In this document: in pieces, positions 1 to 7,110 of the stretch | Layout of the letters: the number at the start of each line of letters is the position of its first letter | Numbering within the stretch: position 1 is the stretch's first letter | Notes under the pieces: model-generated | Databases searched by the model: none | Told to the model about the DNA's origin: nothing | The model's input: only the letters and a program-made list of their open reading frames with translations | From: DASPKW01 sp038244055 | Lineage (GTDB): Bacteria > Planctomycetota > Phycisphaerae > Tepidisphaerales > Tepidisphaeraceae | Direction of reading: 5' to 3' | DNA length: 14,378 bases | Assembly (NCBI GenBank): GCA_038244055.1 | Contig: JBBRTW010000158.1 | Location: 1-14,378, forward strand | Position numbers and translations under genes: made by a program

Positions 1-1
1 G

Positions 2-895
2 CTGGTGCTCTGCCACATGGGTTCGCCGCGTTTGCTGCGGCATGTTTCCACGCCTTCGACCAATGGCGAGGGCACGATCACACTCGGGCCGCTGGGCTCG
101 GAATTGAGCCGGGCCCTGGCGATGAGCGGCGGCGGAACCACCGGCGGGGCCAAGGACGTCATACTCTGGGATGGGATCGGGCTGTCGAAGGATCAACTGG
201 GCGAATTGCAGGGGCGGCTGGGCGTGAAGGTCACCAGCGGCGAAGCGGCGACGATGCTGCGCGTGACATCGACCAATGGCCTGGCCGGAAACGGCAAGGC
301 GGGTGGGGAGGGCGCAGGCCGGGAATTCGCACCGGCAATTTCGCTGGCGCTGGCGGGGGCCGATCGGCGGAGGTTGCCGCTGGATTTCCGAAATTCGCGC
401 CTCACGCCGCCGCGCAAGCGGCGCGTAAACAACCTGAGCCTGTGGGGCATCATCGGCGGCACGCTCGCGGTGGCCGGGCTGATTTATCTTTACGCAACGG
501 TCACGCTCCTGCAAAGTGAATTCACCCAGAAAAGCGGCGATTTGAAAAAGATGGAGCCGGCCCTTAAATCGGCCCGCGCCCAGGTGGACAAAGTCAACTA
601 CGGCGAAGGATTTTTCGAAACCCGCGCCCCGACGCTCGAATGCCTGCGGGAGATCACCCTGCTGGTCAAGCCCGAAGACCCCATCTGGGTGACGGCCTTT
701 TCCCTGCGGGAAAACCGCAAGGGCCAGTTCAGCGGAAAGTCATCGGACCAGCGCGTGCCCAACGACCTGGCGCAGCGCATGCAATCGGACAAGAAATTCG
801 CGGATGTGAAGGTGCAGGACCTTCGCGGCGACGCCGCGGGCCGCTCCAAGGACTGGACGTTTACGATCAGCTTCACCTACACCGCACCGGAGTAA
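2..895 (+). CDS. GspL-like / PilM-PilN-like inner-membrane assembly protein, 5' truncated
   Basis: The reading frame is open to the left edge, so the start lies outside the window; a GTG at 5 is internal. Numbering from that GTG, residues 1-120 look like the tail of an actin-like (PilM/GspL cytoplasmic) domain: a glycine-rich SGGG turn near 41-44, a 'LGVKV' segment near 72-76, and a closing 'AISLALAG' near 110-117. Next come the PilN-style segment 'PLDFRNSRL' (124-132), a basic stretch, one membrane helix (about 144-166), and a roughly 130-residue periplasmic part that begins as a likely coiled coil. In T4P systems PilM and PilN are usually separate, while GspL of T2SS joins the two parts, so GspL-like is the better architectural match. 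It ends 3 bases before the next gene. Its expected role is to link the cytoplasmic ATPase to the periplasmic alignment complex. Confidence 0.8.
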   Translation: MVLCHMGSPRLLRHVSTPSTNGEGTITLGPLGSELSRALAMSGGGTTGGAKDVILWDGIGLSKDQLGELQGRLGVKVTSGEAATMLRVTSTNGLAGNGKAGGEGAGREFAPAISLALAGADRRRLPLDFRNSRLTPPRKRRVNNLSLWGIIGGTLAVAGLIYLYATVTLLQSEFTQKSGDLKKMEPALKSARAQVDKVNYGEGFFETRAPTLECLREITLLVKPEDPIWVTAFSLRENRKGQFSGKSSDQRVPNDLAQRMQSDKKFADVKVQDLRGDAAGRSKDWTFTISFTYTAPE

Positions 896-898
896 GAC

Positions 899-1474
899 GT
901 GGTTTTATCCAAACGAGAAAGAATGATCGCGATCGCGACGGTGGCATTCGTGGTGCTGCTGGGCGTCTATTTCTGGATTCTCACCCCCCTGCTGGACCGC
1001 AAGGACTCGCTCAATGCCCAGATCACCAAGGCCAGCCAGGATTTGAAGGATGCCGATTACGTCTTCGCCACGCAGAAGCGAAAGAACCTGCACTGGGCGA
1101 CGCTCTCCGCCACCGCCGTCAAGCGTGAAGCGCCTGAGGCCGAGAGCCAGGTGCTCAACAGCCTGCTGGAGTGGTCGCGCGATGCGGGGCTGACGCTTTC
1201 CTCGCTCAAGCCCGAGCGCACCGAAAAGGAGAAGGATTTCCAGAAGGTCACCTTCCGCGCCACCGGGCAGGGATCGATGTCCCAGGTCAGCCGGTTTCTG
1301 CATCGCATCCAGACCGCCACCATCCCCATCCGCGTGACCGATCTGGCGATTTCAACGCACAAGGAAGCCACGGACGATCTGCTGCTGCAACTCGGCGTGT
1401 CGACGATTTACCCGGTGGCGGCCGATCCTGACAAGGCGCGCACCGCCAGCGCCGCATGGGAGGCCCCACGATGA
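899..1474 (+). CDS. PilO/GspM-like inner-membrane alignment protein
   Basis: The protein is 191 residues, a normal size for PilO/GspM. A short basic N-terminus is followed by one membrane helix (about 9-29), a charged likely coiled coil (about 32-65), and a periplasmic domain (about 80-175) with the alternating pattern of the ferredoxin-like PilO/GspM fold. The GTG start is supported by GGAG at 889-892, six bases upstream and overlapping the end of the previous gene. Its stop overlaps the next start (ATGA at 1471-1474), so translation is probably coupled. PilO and GspM pair with PilN or GspL in the periplasm and help position the secretin-associated complex. Sequence identity across this family is low, so the assignment rests on size, topology and position. 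PilO and GspM cannot be told apart here. Confidence 0.78.
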   Translation: MVLSKRERMIAIATVAFVVLLGVYFWILTPLLDRKDSLNAQITKASQDLKDADYVFATQKRKNLHWATLSATAVKREAPEAESQVLNSLLEWSRDAGLTLSSLKPERTEKEKDFQKVTFRATGQGSMSQVSRFLHRIQTATIPIRVTDLAISTHKEATDDLLLQLGVSTIYPVAADPDKARTASAAWEAPR

Positions 1475-2172
1475 AAACGCGCCGTTCTTCTGTTTCTCCG
1501 GTCATTGTCGCGATGGCGCTTCTGGCCGTGATGGCCGGATCGGCGCTGGTGCCGGCCGCCGATACGCGCGGTCGCAGCGATCGCACGCGCGGGTCGTACG
1601 CGCCGCCGACTTCGATTCATGCCTCGACCTCGCCAACCGATGGCATTCCCGCCTACAAGCAGAATTTCCGGGACCGCTATTCCATCTTGTCGGAACAGAA
1701 TATTTTCCTGCGCGATCGCCGGCGGCCTTATACGCCATCGACGACGCAGACCACCCGGCCATCGCGGACCGATGGCGGCGCTTCATCCCCCGAAGCGGCC
1801 TACCTCCTGACCGGAATCGTCCTGGAAGAAGGCGGCGTTCGCGCCTATGTCGAGGATATCAAAGCCTCCAAGATCGTCCGCCTGGCGGTTGGCGAGAATA
1901 TCGCCCGGGGAACCATCGGCGACATCCAGATCGATGCCATCGCCTATGACTCCGCCGGCCAGCGAACGTGGATCAGCATCGGGCAGAATCTCGCGGGCGC
2001 GACCATCGTCACCGCGCCGGCTCCTTCGGCCGCCGGCAGTCTGGAAGCCACCGCCGGCGCTACCACCGCGCCATCGGAACTGGGCGACCCCAATGATCCC
2101 ACGCTCAGCAAAGAGCAGCGAATGCTCCTGCTGATGAAGATCCGCCGCGCTCAAGAGCTCAAACCGAAATAG
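1471..2172 (+). CDS. PilP/GspC-like secretin-interacting periplasmic protein
   Basis: The protein is 233 residues from the ATG at 1471. An in-frame ATG at 1456 is rejected: GGGAGG at 1458-1463 is a strong ribosome site seven bases before 1471, and the chosen start gives the common 4-base ATGA overlap. A basic N-terminus and hydrophobic segment (about 9-27) form a signal anchor or signal peptide. A proline/serine/threonine-rich linker follows. It contains 'SEQNIFLRDRR' (about 74-84), the 'NIF' element often seen just ahead of the homology region of GspC and in related PilP proteins. A small beta-rich domain (about 108-175) matches the PilP/GspC homology region, which binds the first periplasmic domain of the secretin. 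The tail is low-complexity and then helical. Its place directly before the secretin gene supports the call. Confidence 0.75.
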   Translation: MKTRRSSVSPVIVAMALLAVMAGSALVPAADTRGRSDRTRGSYAPPTSIHASTSPTDGIPAYKQNFRDRYSILSEQNIFLRDRRRPYTPSTTQTTRPSRTDGGASSPEAAYLLTGIVLEEGGVRAYVEDIKASKIVRLAVGENIARGTIGDIQIDAIAYDSAGQRTWISIGQNLAGATIVTAPAPSAAGSLEATAGATTAPSELGDPNDPTLSKEQRMLLLMKIRRAQELKPK

Positions 2173-2241
2173 ACCGGGCCTGAATCTCAAGAAGCAACAC
2201 GTGGCGCATCGCGCCTCAATCTGTGACCGTCCAGCGGAAGA

Positions 2242-5061
2242 ATGGAACACCCTATGAATCCTCGCAATCGGAAGAATCGCCGGATTTCGGCCCGGAAGAC
2301 AGATGGCGCGTGCGCGGTTGCCGCGGACGCTTGCGGGCTCGCCCCGGCCACGCCGAATGCGCGCGGATCGAGAACCTGGAAGATTATCCGCGCCGCCGTC
2401 GCCGCGACGATTCTGGCGGCGGCGGTGACGGTGAGCGAGCCGCCATTGCAGGCCCAGCCCGCGCCGGTCGCTCCCGCGCCAGTCGCCCCCGCGTCTGGGG
2501 TGCCCGCGCCCGCGGTTCCGGCCGCGCCGGTTCCCGCGGCTCCCGCGCCAGCCGCCCCCGCCGGTGATCCCGCGCCGGCCGTGCCGGTCACGCCAGCACC
2601 CGCCGTGCCCGTCTCTCCGCCGGCCACCGCCCCGGCCGCATCGCAGCCAGCCACACAGCCCGCGTCCCAGCCGACTTCGCGCCCCACCACCAACGGCTCG
2701 AACGGCATCACCATCCAGCCCGGCGGCGGCTTGCAACTCAATTTCCAGGATGCGTCCATCAATACGGTGCTCGATGAGCTTTCCGCGAAAGCGGGATTCA
2801 TTGTCATCAAAGAACTCAAGGTTGAAGGGCGCGTCGTCGGGCTAGTCAGCAAGAAGCCCCTCATGCCCGATGAGGCGATTTCGCTTTTGAATACAGTTCT
2901 GAAAAGCACTCCCTACGCGGCCATTCAGCAGGATCGAATCCTGAAAATCGTCGATCGCGCCAAGGCCAAGCGGGCCAACATCCCCGTGCGCACGGGCTCG
3001 GACCCGGCCAAGGTCGCCAATACCGATGAATTGATCACGCAGGTGATTCCCCTGCGCTCGGCCGATGCGGTGCAGCTCAAGAACGATCTCGCGCCCCTGA
3101 TCAGCGCCGATGCGGATTTCACGGCCAATGCCTCGTCGAACGCGCTGGTCATCACCGATACTTCGGCCAATATCCGCCGGATCGTGCAGGTCGTGAGTGA
3201 ACTTGACAAGTCGATCATCGATCTGGCCGAGGTGCGCGTCTTTCAGCTCAACTATGCGAATGCGGCCAGCGCCGCCAAGCTGATCGCCGATGTCTTCGGC
3301 GAAACCGCGCAGGGCGGCGGCGCGGGTCGCGGCAACTTCGGCGGGGCAGGCGGCGGCCGACGCGGCGGTGGAGGCTTTGGCGGAGGCGGGTTTGGAGGCG
3401 GCGGGTTTGGCGGCGGGGGATTTGGGGGAGGTGGCGCTCCTGGCGGAGGCGGCGGCGGGGCCGGCGGTGGCGGCGCGGCCGGCGAAACGCGCCGGCAGGT
3501 GCCCAAGGTCACCGCATCTTCGGATGATCGCACCAACTCCCTGGTCGTCAGCGGCCCGACCGATACGCTCAAGGTGATCGAAAAAGTCGTCTCCGATCTC
3601 GACAAAAACCCGGCCGCCGAAGAAACCGTCTTCGTCTACCGCCTGAAAAATGCCCAGGCGCAAAACGTCGAATATGTGATGAACACCCTCTTCAACGGCA
3701 CCACCGGCGGCAGCCGCGGCAATAGCTCCAGCAGTTCCAGCAACAATGGATTGAACCGCAGTTCCAATCGCTCGGGCAATACCGGCGGCAGCAATCGTTC
3801 GGGCAGCGGCAGCGGGGTCGGTTCTTCCAGCCGATCGGGCAGCGGCTCGACGTTCGGATCCTCCGGCGGCGGATCCACATTCGGGTCAGGCGGCGGCGGA
3901 AATCGCGGCGGCGGGTTCGGCGTCGGAGGATTGTCCTCCAGCGGCCAGCGCACCGCGGCCGATCTCTCGGGCCAGGTCACCATCATCGCCGACCCGGATA
4001 CCAACTCTCTGCTGGTTCGCACCAAGCCGGTCAACTACGAGAAGGTCAAGCTGGTCCTGGCCGATCTCGATCGCGCCGTCGCCCAGGTGCTCATCAAGGT
4101 ACTCATCGCCGAAGTCACGCACGATGATTCAACCGATCTGGGAGCGGAATTCTCTCTCCTCAATCTCCGCGCTTCGGGCAACGGCTCCAAGGGCGGCACC
4201 AATTTCAACCTTTCGAAGCTGACCACCGGCCTGGCAGTGAGTCTCGTCGAGCAGAACGTCACCGCTACGATTCACGCCCTCGAAAGCGTCGGCAAGCTGG
4301 ATGTGCTGTCGCGCCCGTACATCCTTGCCTCGGATAACCAGCTCGCCACGATCACGGTCGGGCAGGAAGTGCCCTTCATCACCAACTCGCGCATCACCGA
4401 CACCGGCCAGACGATTAACACCATCGAGTACGATGACATCGGCATCCTTCTGGACGTGGTTCCCCACATCAATCCCGATGGGCTGGTGATTCTGGATGTC
4501 GCGCCGGAAATCTCCGCACTGACGGGAACGACCGTCCCGGTGTCCGATACCATTTCCGCGCCGGTCATCGCCAAACGCTCGGCCCAGACGCGCGTGGCGA
4601 TCAAGAACGGGCAGACCGTGGTCATCGGCGGCCTGATGGAAGACCGCATGACGCAGACGATCGACAAGGTTCCTTTCCTGGGCGATATCCCGATCCTGGG
4701 CGAACTCTTCAAGCGCAAGCAGGACAAAAAGAGCAAGACCGAGCTCCTGATCTTCCTTACGCCGCACGTCGCCGCCCAGCCCGATGCGCTCAAGGAAATG
4801 TCGCAGCAGGAGCTCGACGGCAGCAAGCTGGTGCCCAAGGCGGTTGACTCCGGCGCATTCGACGATCACAAGAAGGGCCTGGAGCGCGGCAACGTGCCGA
4901 TGACGCCCCAGCGCCTGCCGCAGGATTCAGCGCCGGACGGCAACGATTCCGGTAACCTGCAGACGCCGCCGCTTGCGCCCAATTCCACCGATCCCGCCGG
5001 CTCCGCCCCAGTCGAGCGCCCGGGCGATCCGGCCGATCCGGCGCGGCGGCGAAATCGGTAA
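2242..5061 (+). CDS. gspD: GspD/PilQ-type secretin with low-complexity inserts
   Basis: This is the outer-membrane pore of the machine. The protein has 939 residues, longer than the usual 650-750. In order: a long basic N-region and hydrophobic core (about 51-64) with likely cleavage near A71; a Pro/Ala-rich linker (about 72-155); an N0 domain (about 164-240, starting 'LQLNFQDASINTVLDEL'); N1 (about 263-330); N2 (from 331, 'VRVFQLNYANAASAAKLI'), broken by a glycine-rich insert (358-414); N3 (from 461), broken by a Ser/Gly-rich insert (about 485-571); and the secretin core (about 613-843) with the diagnostic 'VPFLGDIPILGELF' from residue 810. A disordered tail follows, with no obvious pilotin-binding helix. 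The start is uncertain: ATG 2242 is given, but ATG 2254, which begins 'MNPRNRKNRR', looks like a more natural signal-peptide start. Neither has a well-spaced ribosome site. Confidence 0.95.
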   Translation: MEHPMNPRNRKNRRISARKTDGACAVAADACGLAPATPNARGSRTWKIIRAAVAATILAAAVTVSEPPLQAQPAPVAPAPVAPASGVPAPAVPAAPVPAAPAPAAPAGDPAPAVPVTPAPAVPVSPPATAPAASQPATQPASQPTSRPTTNGSNGITIQPGGGLQLNFQDASINTVLDELSAKAGFIVIKELKVEGRVVGLVSKKPLMPDEAISLLNTVLKSTPYAAIQQDRILKIVDRAKAKRANIPVRTGSDPAKVANTDELITQVIPLRSADAVQLKNDLAPLISADADFTANASSNALVITDTSANIRRIVQVVSELDKSIIDLAEVRVFQLNYANAASAAKLIADVFGETAQGGGAGRGNFGGAGGGRRGGGGFGGGGFGGGGFGGGGFGGGGAPGGGGGGAGGGGAAGETRRQVPKVTASSDDRTNSLVVSGPTDTLKVIEKVVSDLDKNPAAEETVFVYRLKNAQAQNVEYVMNTLFNGTTGGSRGNSSSSSSNNGLNRSSNRSGNTGGSNRSGSGSGVGSSSRSGSGSTFGSSGGGSTFGSGGGGNRGGGFGVGGLSSSGQRTAADLSGQVTIIADPDTNSLLVRTKPVNYEKVKLVLADLDRAVAQVLIKVLIAEVTHDDSTDLGAEFSLLNLRASGNGSKGGTNFNLSKLTTGLAVSLVEQNVTATIHALESVGKLDVLSRPYILASDNQLATITVGQEVPFITNSRITDTGQTINTIEYDDIGILLDVVPHINPDGLVILDVAPEISALTGTTVPVSDTISAPVIAKRSAQTRVAIKNGQTVVIGGLMEDRMTQTIDKVPFLGDIPILGELFKRKQDKKSKTELLIFLTPHVAAQPDALKEMSQQELDGSKLVPKAVDSGAFDDHKKGLERGNVPMTPQRLPQDSAPDGNDSGNLQTPPLAPNSTDPAGSAPVERPGDPADPARRRNR
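3376..3435 (+). repeat. In-frame 15-base tandem repeat (FGGGG x4) in the secretin gene
   Basis: Four consecutive 15-base units each encode Phe-Gly-Gly-Gly-Gly, at 3376-3390, 3391-3405, 3406-3420 and 3421-3435. The Phe codon is TTT each time while the glycine codons vary. The repeat sits inside the glycine-rich insert that interrupts the N2 domain. Because the unit is a multiple of three, changes in copy number would keep the frame. Confidence 0.85.
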
Positions 5062-5108
5062 TGCGGTTACCGTGCCGATCCCCGCGCACCGGCCATCCTT
5101 CGCGATCC

Positions 5109-5113
5109 AAGGA
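5109..5113 (+). promoter_or_regulatory. Ribosome binding site deciding the lipoprotein start
   Basis: AAGGA lies nine bases before the GTG at 5123. It selects that GTG over in-frame starts further upstream, which would overlap the secretin gene and put about 50 proline- and arginine-rich residues ahead of the lipoprotein signal. Confidence 0.6.
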
Positions 5114-5122
5114 ATTTTCGAC

Positions 5123-5662
5123 GTGAACAGAATCTCGCTCGCTCCAACCTGCGTTGAAGGCACCGGCCCGCGACGGTCCGATTTGCGGATCGCCGCCGGG
5201 TTCATTCTTGCCCTGTGCGCCCTCGCGGGCTGCCAGCCCAATCCGCCCGCCGTCCCCAACGTCGCCGGCCCCGGCATGCGCCCCGGGAACACCGGGAAAT
5301 CGGCTAGCAACGCCAACACCGATCCCTGCGCCACCCGCCTGCACGATCTCTGCGAACCGCTCCTGCTCTACTATGCGCTGCACAACCAGTTGCCCCCGTC
5401 CATCGATGCGCTCCGCCAGCTTCCGGGCGCTGATCCCAGCCTGGTTTGGAGTTGCCCGGCGTCGAATCTGCCCTACGTCTACGATGCCGAAGGCATTCCC
5501 GCCGGCGCTAACAAAGGCAAGGCGATCCTGTTCGATGCCGCCCCCAGCCACGAGAATATGCGCTGGGCCATCACCATCATCGAGCCGCTGGATATCGGCC
5601 CGCTGGTCACCAAAGTGATCGTGATGCCCGAGTCGGCGTTTAATCCCCGCCCGCGGCGATGA
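5123..5662 (+). CDS. Predicted lipoprotein with a pseudopilin-head-like domain
   Basis: The protein is 179 residues from a GTG start with AAGGA nine bases upstream. Its signal peptide has a basic n-region (R17, R18, R22), a hydrophobic core (about 23-34) and a clear lipobox L34-A35-G36-C37, so the mature protein should be lipid-anchored at C37. Residue +2 is Gln, which by the E. coli rule favours the outer membrane. A Pro/Gly/Asn-rich spacer follows. The globular part has a helix with C69 and C77, 'YYALHNQLPPSIDALRQLP' (about 83-101), then 'SCPASNLPYVY' with C111. The pattern 'Y..N..LPPS.DAL ... CP' is like the post-helix region of GspG-type pseudopilins, but without the pilin helix. It lies 61 bases after the secretin gene. 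A pilotin-like or secretin-associated role is a guess from position. I do not recognise a named family. Confidence 0.75.
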   Translation: MNRISLAPTCVEGTGPRRSDLRIAAGFILALCALAGCQPNPPAVPNVAGPGMRPGNTGKSASNANTDPCATRLHDLCEPLLLYYALHNQLPPSIDALRQLPGADPSLVWSCPASNLPYVYDAEGIPAGANKGKAILFDAAPSHENMRWAITIIEPLDIGPLVTKVIVMPESAFNPRPRR

Positions 5663-5706
5663 TCGCAATCCGCCCGAGTTTCAGCCGACGCCGGCGACGA
5701 CCTGAT

Positions 5707-5745
5707 CGATGCCCGATCGGAACGGTTTCACGGCATCGGATCGGG
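5707..5745. repeat. Two mutually exclusive short inverted repeats
   Basis: CGATGCC (5707-5713) pairs with GGCATCG (5732-5738), and CCCGATC (5712-5718) pairs with GATCGGG (5739-5745). The left arms overlap, so only one hairpin could form at a time. They lie in the 171-base gap between the lipoprotein and membrane-protein genes. There is no T-run, so a terminator call is not supported. A perfect palindrome GGGGATCCCC also occurs at 5768-5777. Confidence 0.35.
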
Positions 5746-5833
5746 AAAGCAATTGCGTGACGGGGCCGGGGATCCCCTGAATCTCTCGCCATAAAGTCAA
5801 AACGACCGATGAACCTCGCAGGAGCATCTTCTT

Positions 5834-6307
5834 ATGAGCAAACAACCCTTGTCCTATGCGACGCCTGGTGTCACGGATGGTCCCACTGATCGGCCATGGA
5901 TGCCGATGCAATTGATCGCAATGTCCTTCCTGTTCGGCCCCGCGTCCTGCGGCGTCCTGGCGGGGATCAATTATGCGCGGCTGGGGAAGAAGTCATTGCA
6001 GATTCCCACCGCCGCCATCGGCATCGTCGTGTTTCTGGTCGAAGCGCTACTGATCATCTTTGTCGTTCCGCCGCAAGCGATGCGGATGTCGGCGATGGCG
6101 ATCAACATTGCCGCTGGCGCGGGTTTCATGCTGGCGCAGCGGCCGCTGTTTGAATCCTGGAAGGCAGCGCATTGGAGGCCCCAGACGGCCGGGGAACGAT
6201 ACAAGCCGAACAAAGTCGGCTTGCTGTTTCTGGTGGGTTTGGCCTGTGTCGCGGCGGAAATCGGCGTGATGCTGGTGCTGATGCTGGTGGGCGGAAAGTT
6301 GAACTGA
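5834..6307 (+). CDS. Hypothetical four-helix membrane protein
   Basis: I do not recognise this 157-residue protein. It starts at an ATG with AGGAG (5820-5824) nine bases upstream, a convincing ribosome site. A polar N-terminus of about 24 residues is followed by four hydrophobic segments, at about 26-47, 57-78, 85-103 and 128-152. A hydrophilic loop of about 25 residues separates helices three and four (around 'FESWKAAHWRPQTAGERYKPNK'-like basic and aromatic residues, 106-127). There are no catalytic or metal-binding motifs. The 171-base gap before it is wider than others in the forward run, so it may have its own promoter and may be unrelated to the secretion machine. It is the last forward gene before the convergence point. 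Confidence 0.7.
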   Translation: MSKQPLSYATPGVTDGPTDRPWMPMQLIAMSFLFGPASCGVLAGINYARLGKKSLQIPTAAIGIVVFLVEALLIIFVVPPQAMRMSAMAINIAAGAGFMLAQRPLFESWKAAHWRPQTAGERYKPNKVGLLFLVGLACVAAEIGVMLVLMLVGGKLN

Positions 6308-6326
6308 GCGAATTGCTCAAAAGCAA
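6305..6326. terminator. Possible weak hairpin(s) between convergent genes
   Basis: TGAGC (6305-6309) pairs with GCTCA (6315-6319), and the alternative TTGCT (6313-6317) pairs with AGCAA (6322-6326) around a CAAA loop. They begin at the stop of the forward membrane-protein gene and lie in the 47-base gap before the converging minor-pilin gene. The stems are only five pairs and no T-run follows, so this is a weak candidate. Confidence 0.25.
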
Positions 6327-6354
6327 CTGCCCGCGGCCCCGATACCCGCTCCAA

Positions 6355-7035
6355 TTACCACGTATTCCGCCGCGGCATCACCGAAGCGCTCAGTGTCATT
6401 GTCTCCTTGCCGACCGCCTCCCCTTTGGCAGCCGTGCGGGAAGTTGATTTAACGGTCAGCGTAATCGAAGCCCTGCGCAGCAAGTCCCAGGCCCCGCCGG
6501 TTTTGATCGAGTTGGCGCTGCGCATCGGCTCCATGCCGATGGTGAATGAGGTCACGCCCTCGATCAGCGTGTGGGACACGCCATTGACGGTCGCCAGAAT
6601 CCTCTGGTTGGGCACATCGTAGGTGTATGCGACCTGATTGCCCGCCAGATCGAACATGTCGATCCCGGTATCGGTGACGGTCTGGCCCACCGCGAAATTG
6701 CTGGCGATTGAAGCGGTGTGGGGCGCATGCAATTGCGTCTGGCGGATCATCGCGGTGATGCGGGCGATGGTCATCCGCGATCGCTGCGTCAGATCGCTGA
6801 ACTCCTGATTAACCTGGTACGCCTTGAAGGAAGCATCGATCGCGACGGCCGTCGCCGTCAGGACGGCCGCCGAGATGGCCAGCGCGACCAGAAGCTCGGC
6901 CAGCCCGACACCGCGGCGGTGTTTGGGGAAACGATGAATGCTGAATGAGGAATGAGGAATGGGAAGAGCGGCGATCCCGCGGCGCGCGGCGCGATGGGGA
7001 GGCAATGGACGGGTTCGGGGGATAACGTTCGTCAT
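6355..7035 (-). CDS. PilW/GspJ-like minor pilin (prepilin)
   Basis: The protein is 226 residues and the last gene of the reverse run. The class III signal is R40-R41-G42 then V-G-L-A-E: cleavage after G42 leaves V at +1 and the conserved Glu at +5, followed by a helix of about 20 residues ('LLVALAISAAVLTATAVAI'). The following 'LTQRSRMTIARITAMIRQT' is typical of PilW/GspJ. The C-terminal half is beta-rich. The leader is unusually long (42 residues), because residues 26-35 are the translation of a 7-base repeat array. The ATG at 7035 is supported by AGGA at 7044-7047, eight bases upstream; no good start lies closer to the cleavage site (only a TTG at residue 11). After processing by a prepilin peptidase, not seen in the window, it would join the fibre tip with the two minor pilins upstream. 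Confidence 0.82.
   Translation of the reverse strand: MTNVIPRTRPLPPHRAARRGIAALPIPHSSFSIHRFPKHRRGVGLAELLVALAISAAVLTATAVAIDASFKAYQVNQEFSDLTQRSRMTIARITAMIRQTQLHAPHTASIASNFAVGQTVTDTGIDMFDLAGNQVAYTYDVPNQRILATVNGVSHTLIEGVTSFTIGMEPMRSANSIKTGGAWDLLRRASITLTVKSTSRTAAKGEAVGKETMTLSASVMPRRNTW
6933..6966. repeat. 7-base tandem array inside the PilW-like leader sequence
   Basis: On the + strand the units are GATGAAT (6933-6939), GCTGAAT (6940-6946), GAGGAAT (6947-6953) and GAGGAAT (6954-6960), then a decayed unit to 6966. Read on the coding strand they give the leader residues 'PHSSFSIH'. The array is the inverted partner of the array at 7057-7099: both carry the 11-mer ATTCAGCATTC, in opposite orientation (+ strand at 7057-7067, - strand here). 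Confidence 0.85.
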
Positions 7036-7043
7036 TTCACTGT

Positions 7044-7047
7044 TCCT
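7044..7047 (-). promoter_or_regulatory. Ribosome binding site for the PilW-like gene
   Basis: AGGA on the - strand lies eight bases before the ATG at 7035. It fixes the start between the two repeat arrays, so the downstream array must be translated as part of the leader peptide. Confidence 0.55.
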
Positions 7048-7056
7048 GCGGATTCA

Positions 7057-7099
7057 ATTCAGCATTCTCGAATTCATCATTCATCATTCATCATTCATC
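7057..7099. repeat. 7-base tandem array in the spacer before the PilW-like gene
   Basis: The units are ATTCAGC (7057-7063), ATTCTCG (7064-7070), one extra base, then four perfect ATTCATC copies (7072-7078, 7079-7085, 7086-7092, 7093-7099). The array fills most of the 75-base spacer between the PilX-like stop (7111) and the PilW-like start (7035). Confidence 0.92.
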
Positions 7100-7110
7100 G
7101 TTGCCGCGCC

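Noticed and set aside
1783..2736. 317-residue reading on the - strand
   Set aside because: It lies opposite the PilP-like and secretin genes. Its Gly/Arg-rich composition is the mirror of the Pro/Ala-rich secretin linker, it spans a gene boundary, and it has no recognisable domain.
3252..3605. Pro-rich 117-residue reading on the - strand
   Set aside because: Antisense of the glycine-rich FGGGG codons; pure composition effect.
2842..3663. 273-residue reading on the - strand opposite the secretin
   Set aside because: Long antisense frames are expected in GC-rich genes. No ribosome site or domain, and the forward frame is certain.
4790..5668. 292-residue reading on the - strand
   Set aside because: Runs across the secretin end and the lipoprotein gene; both forward genes have better support.
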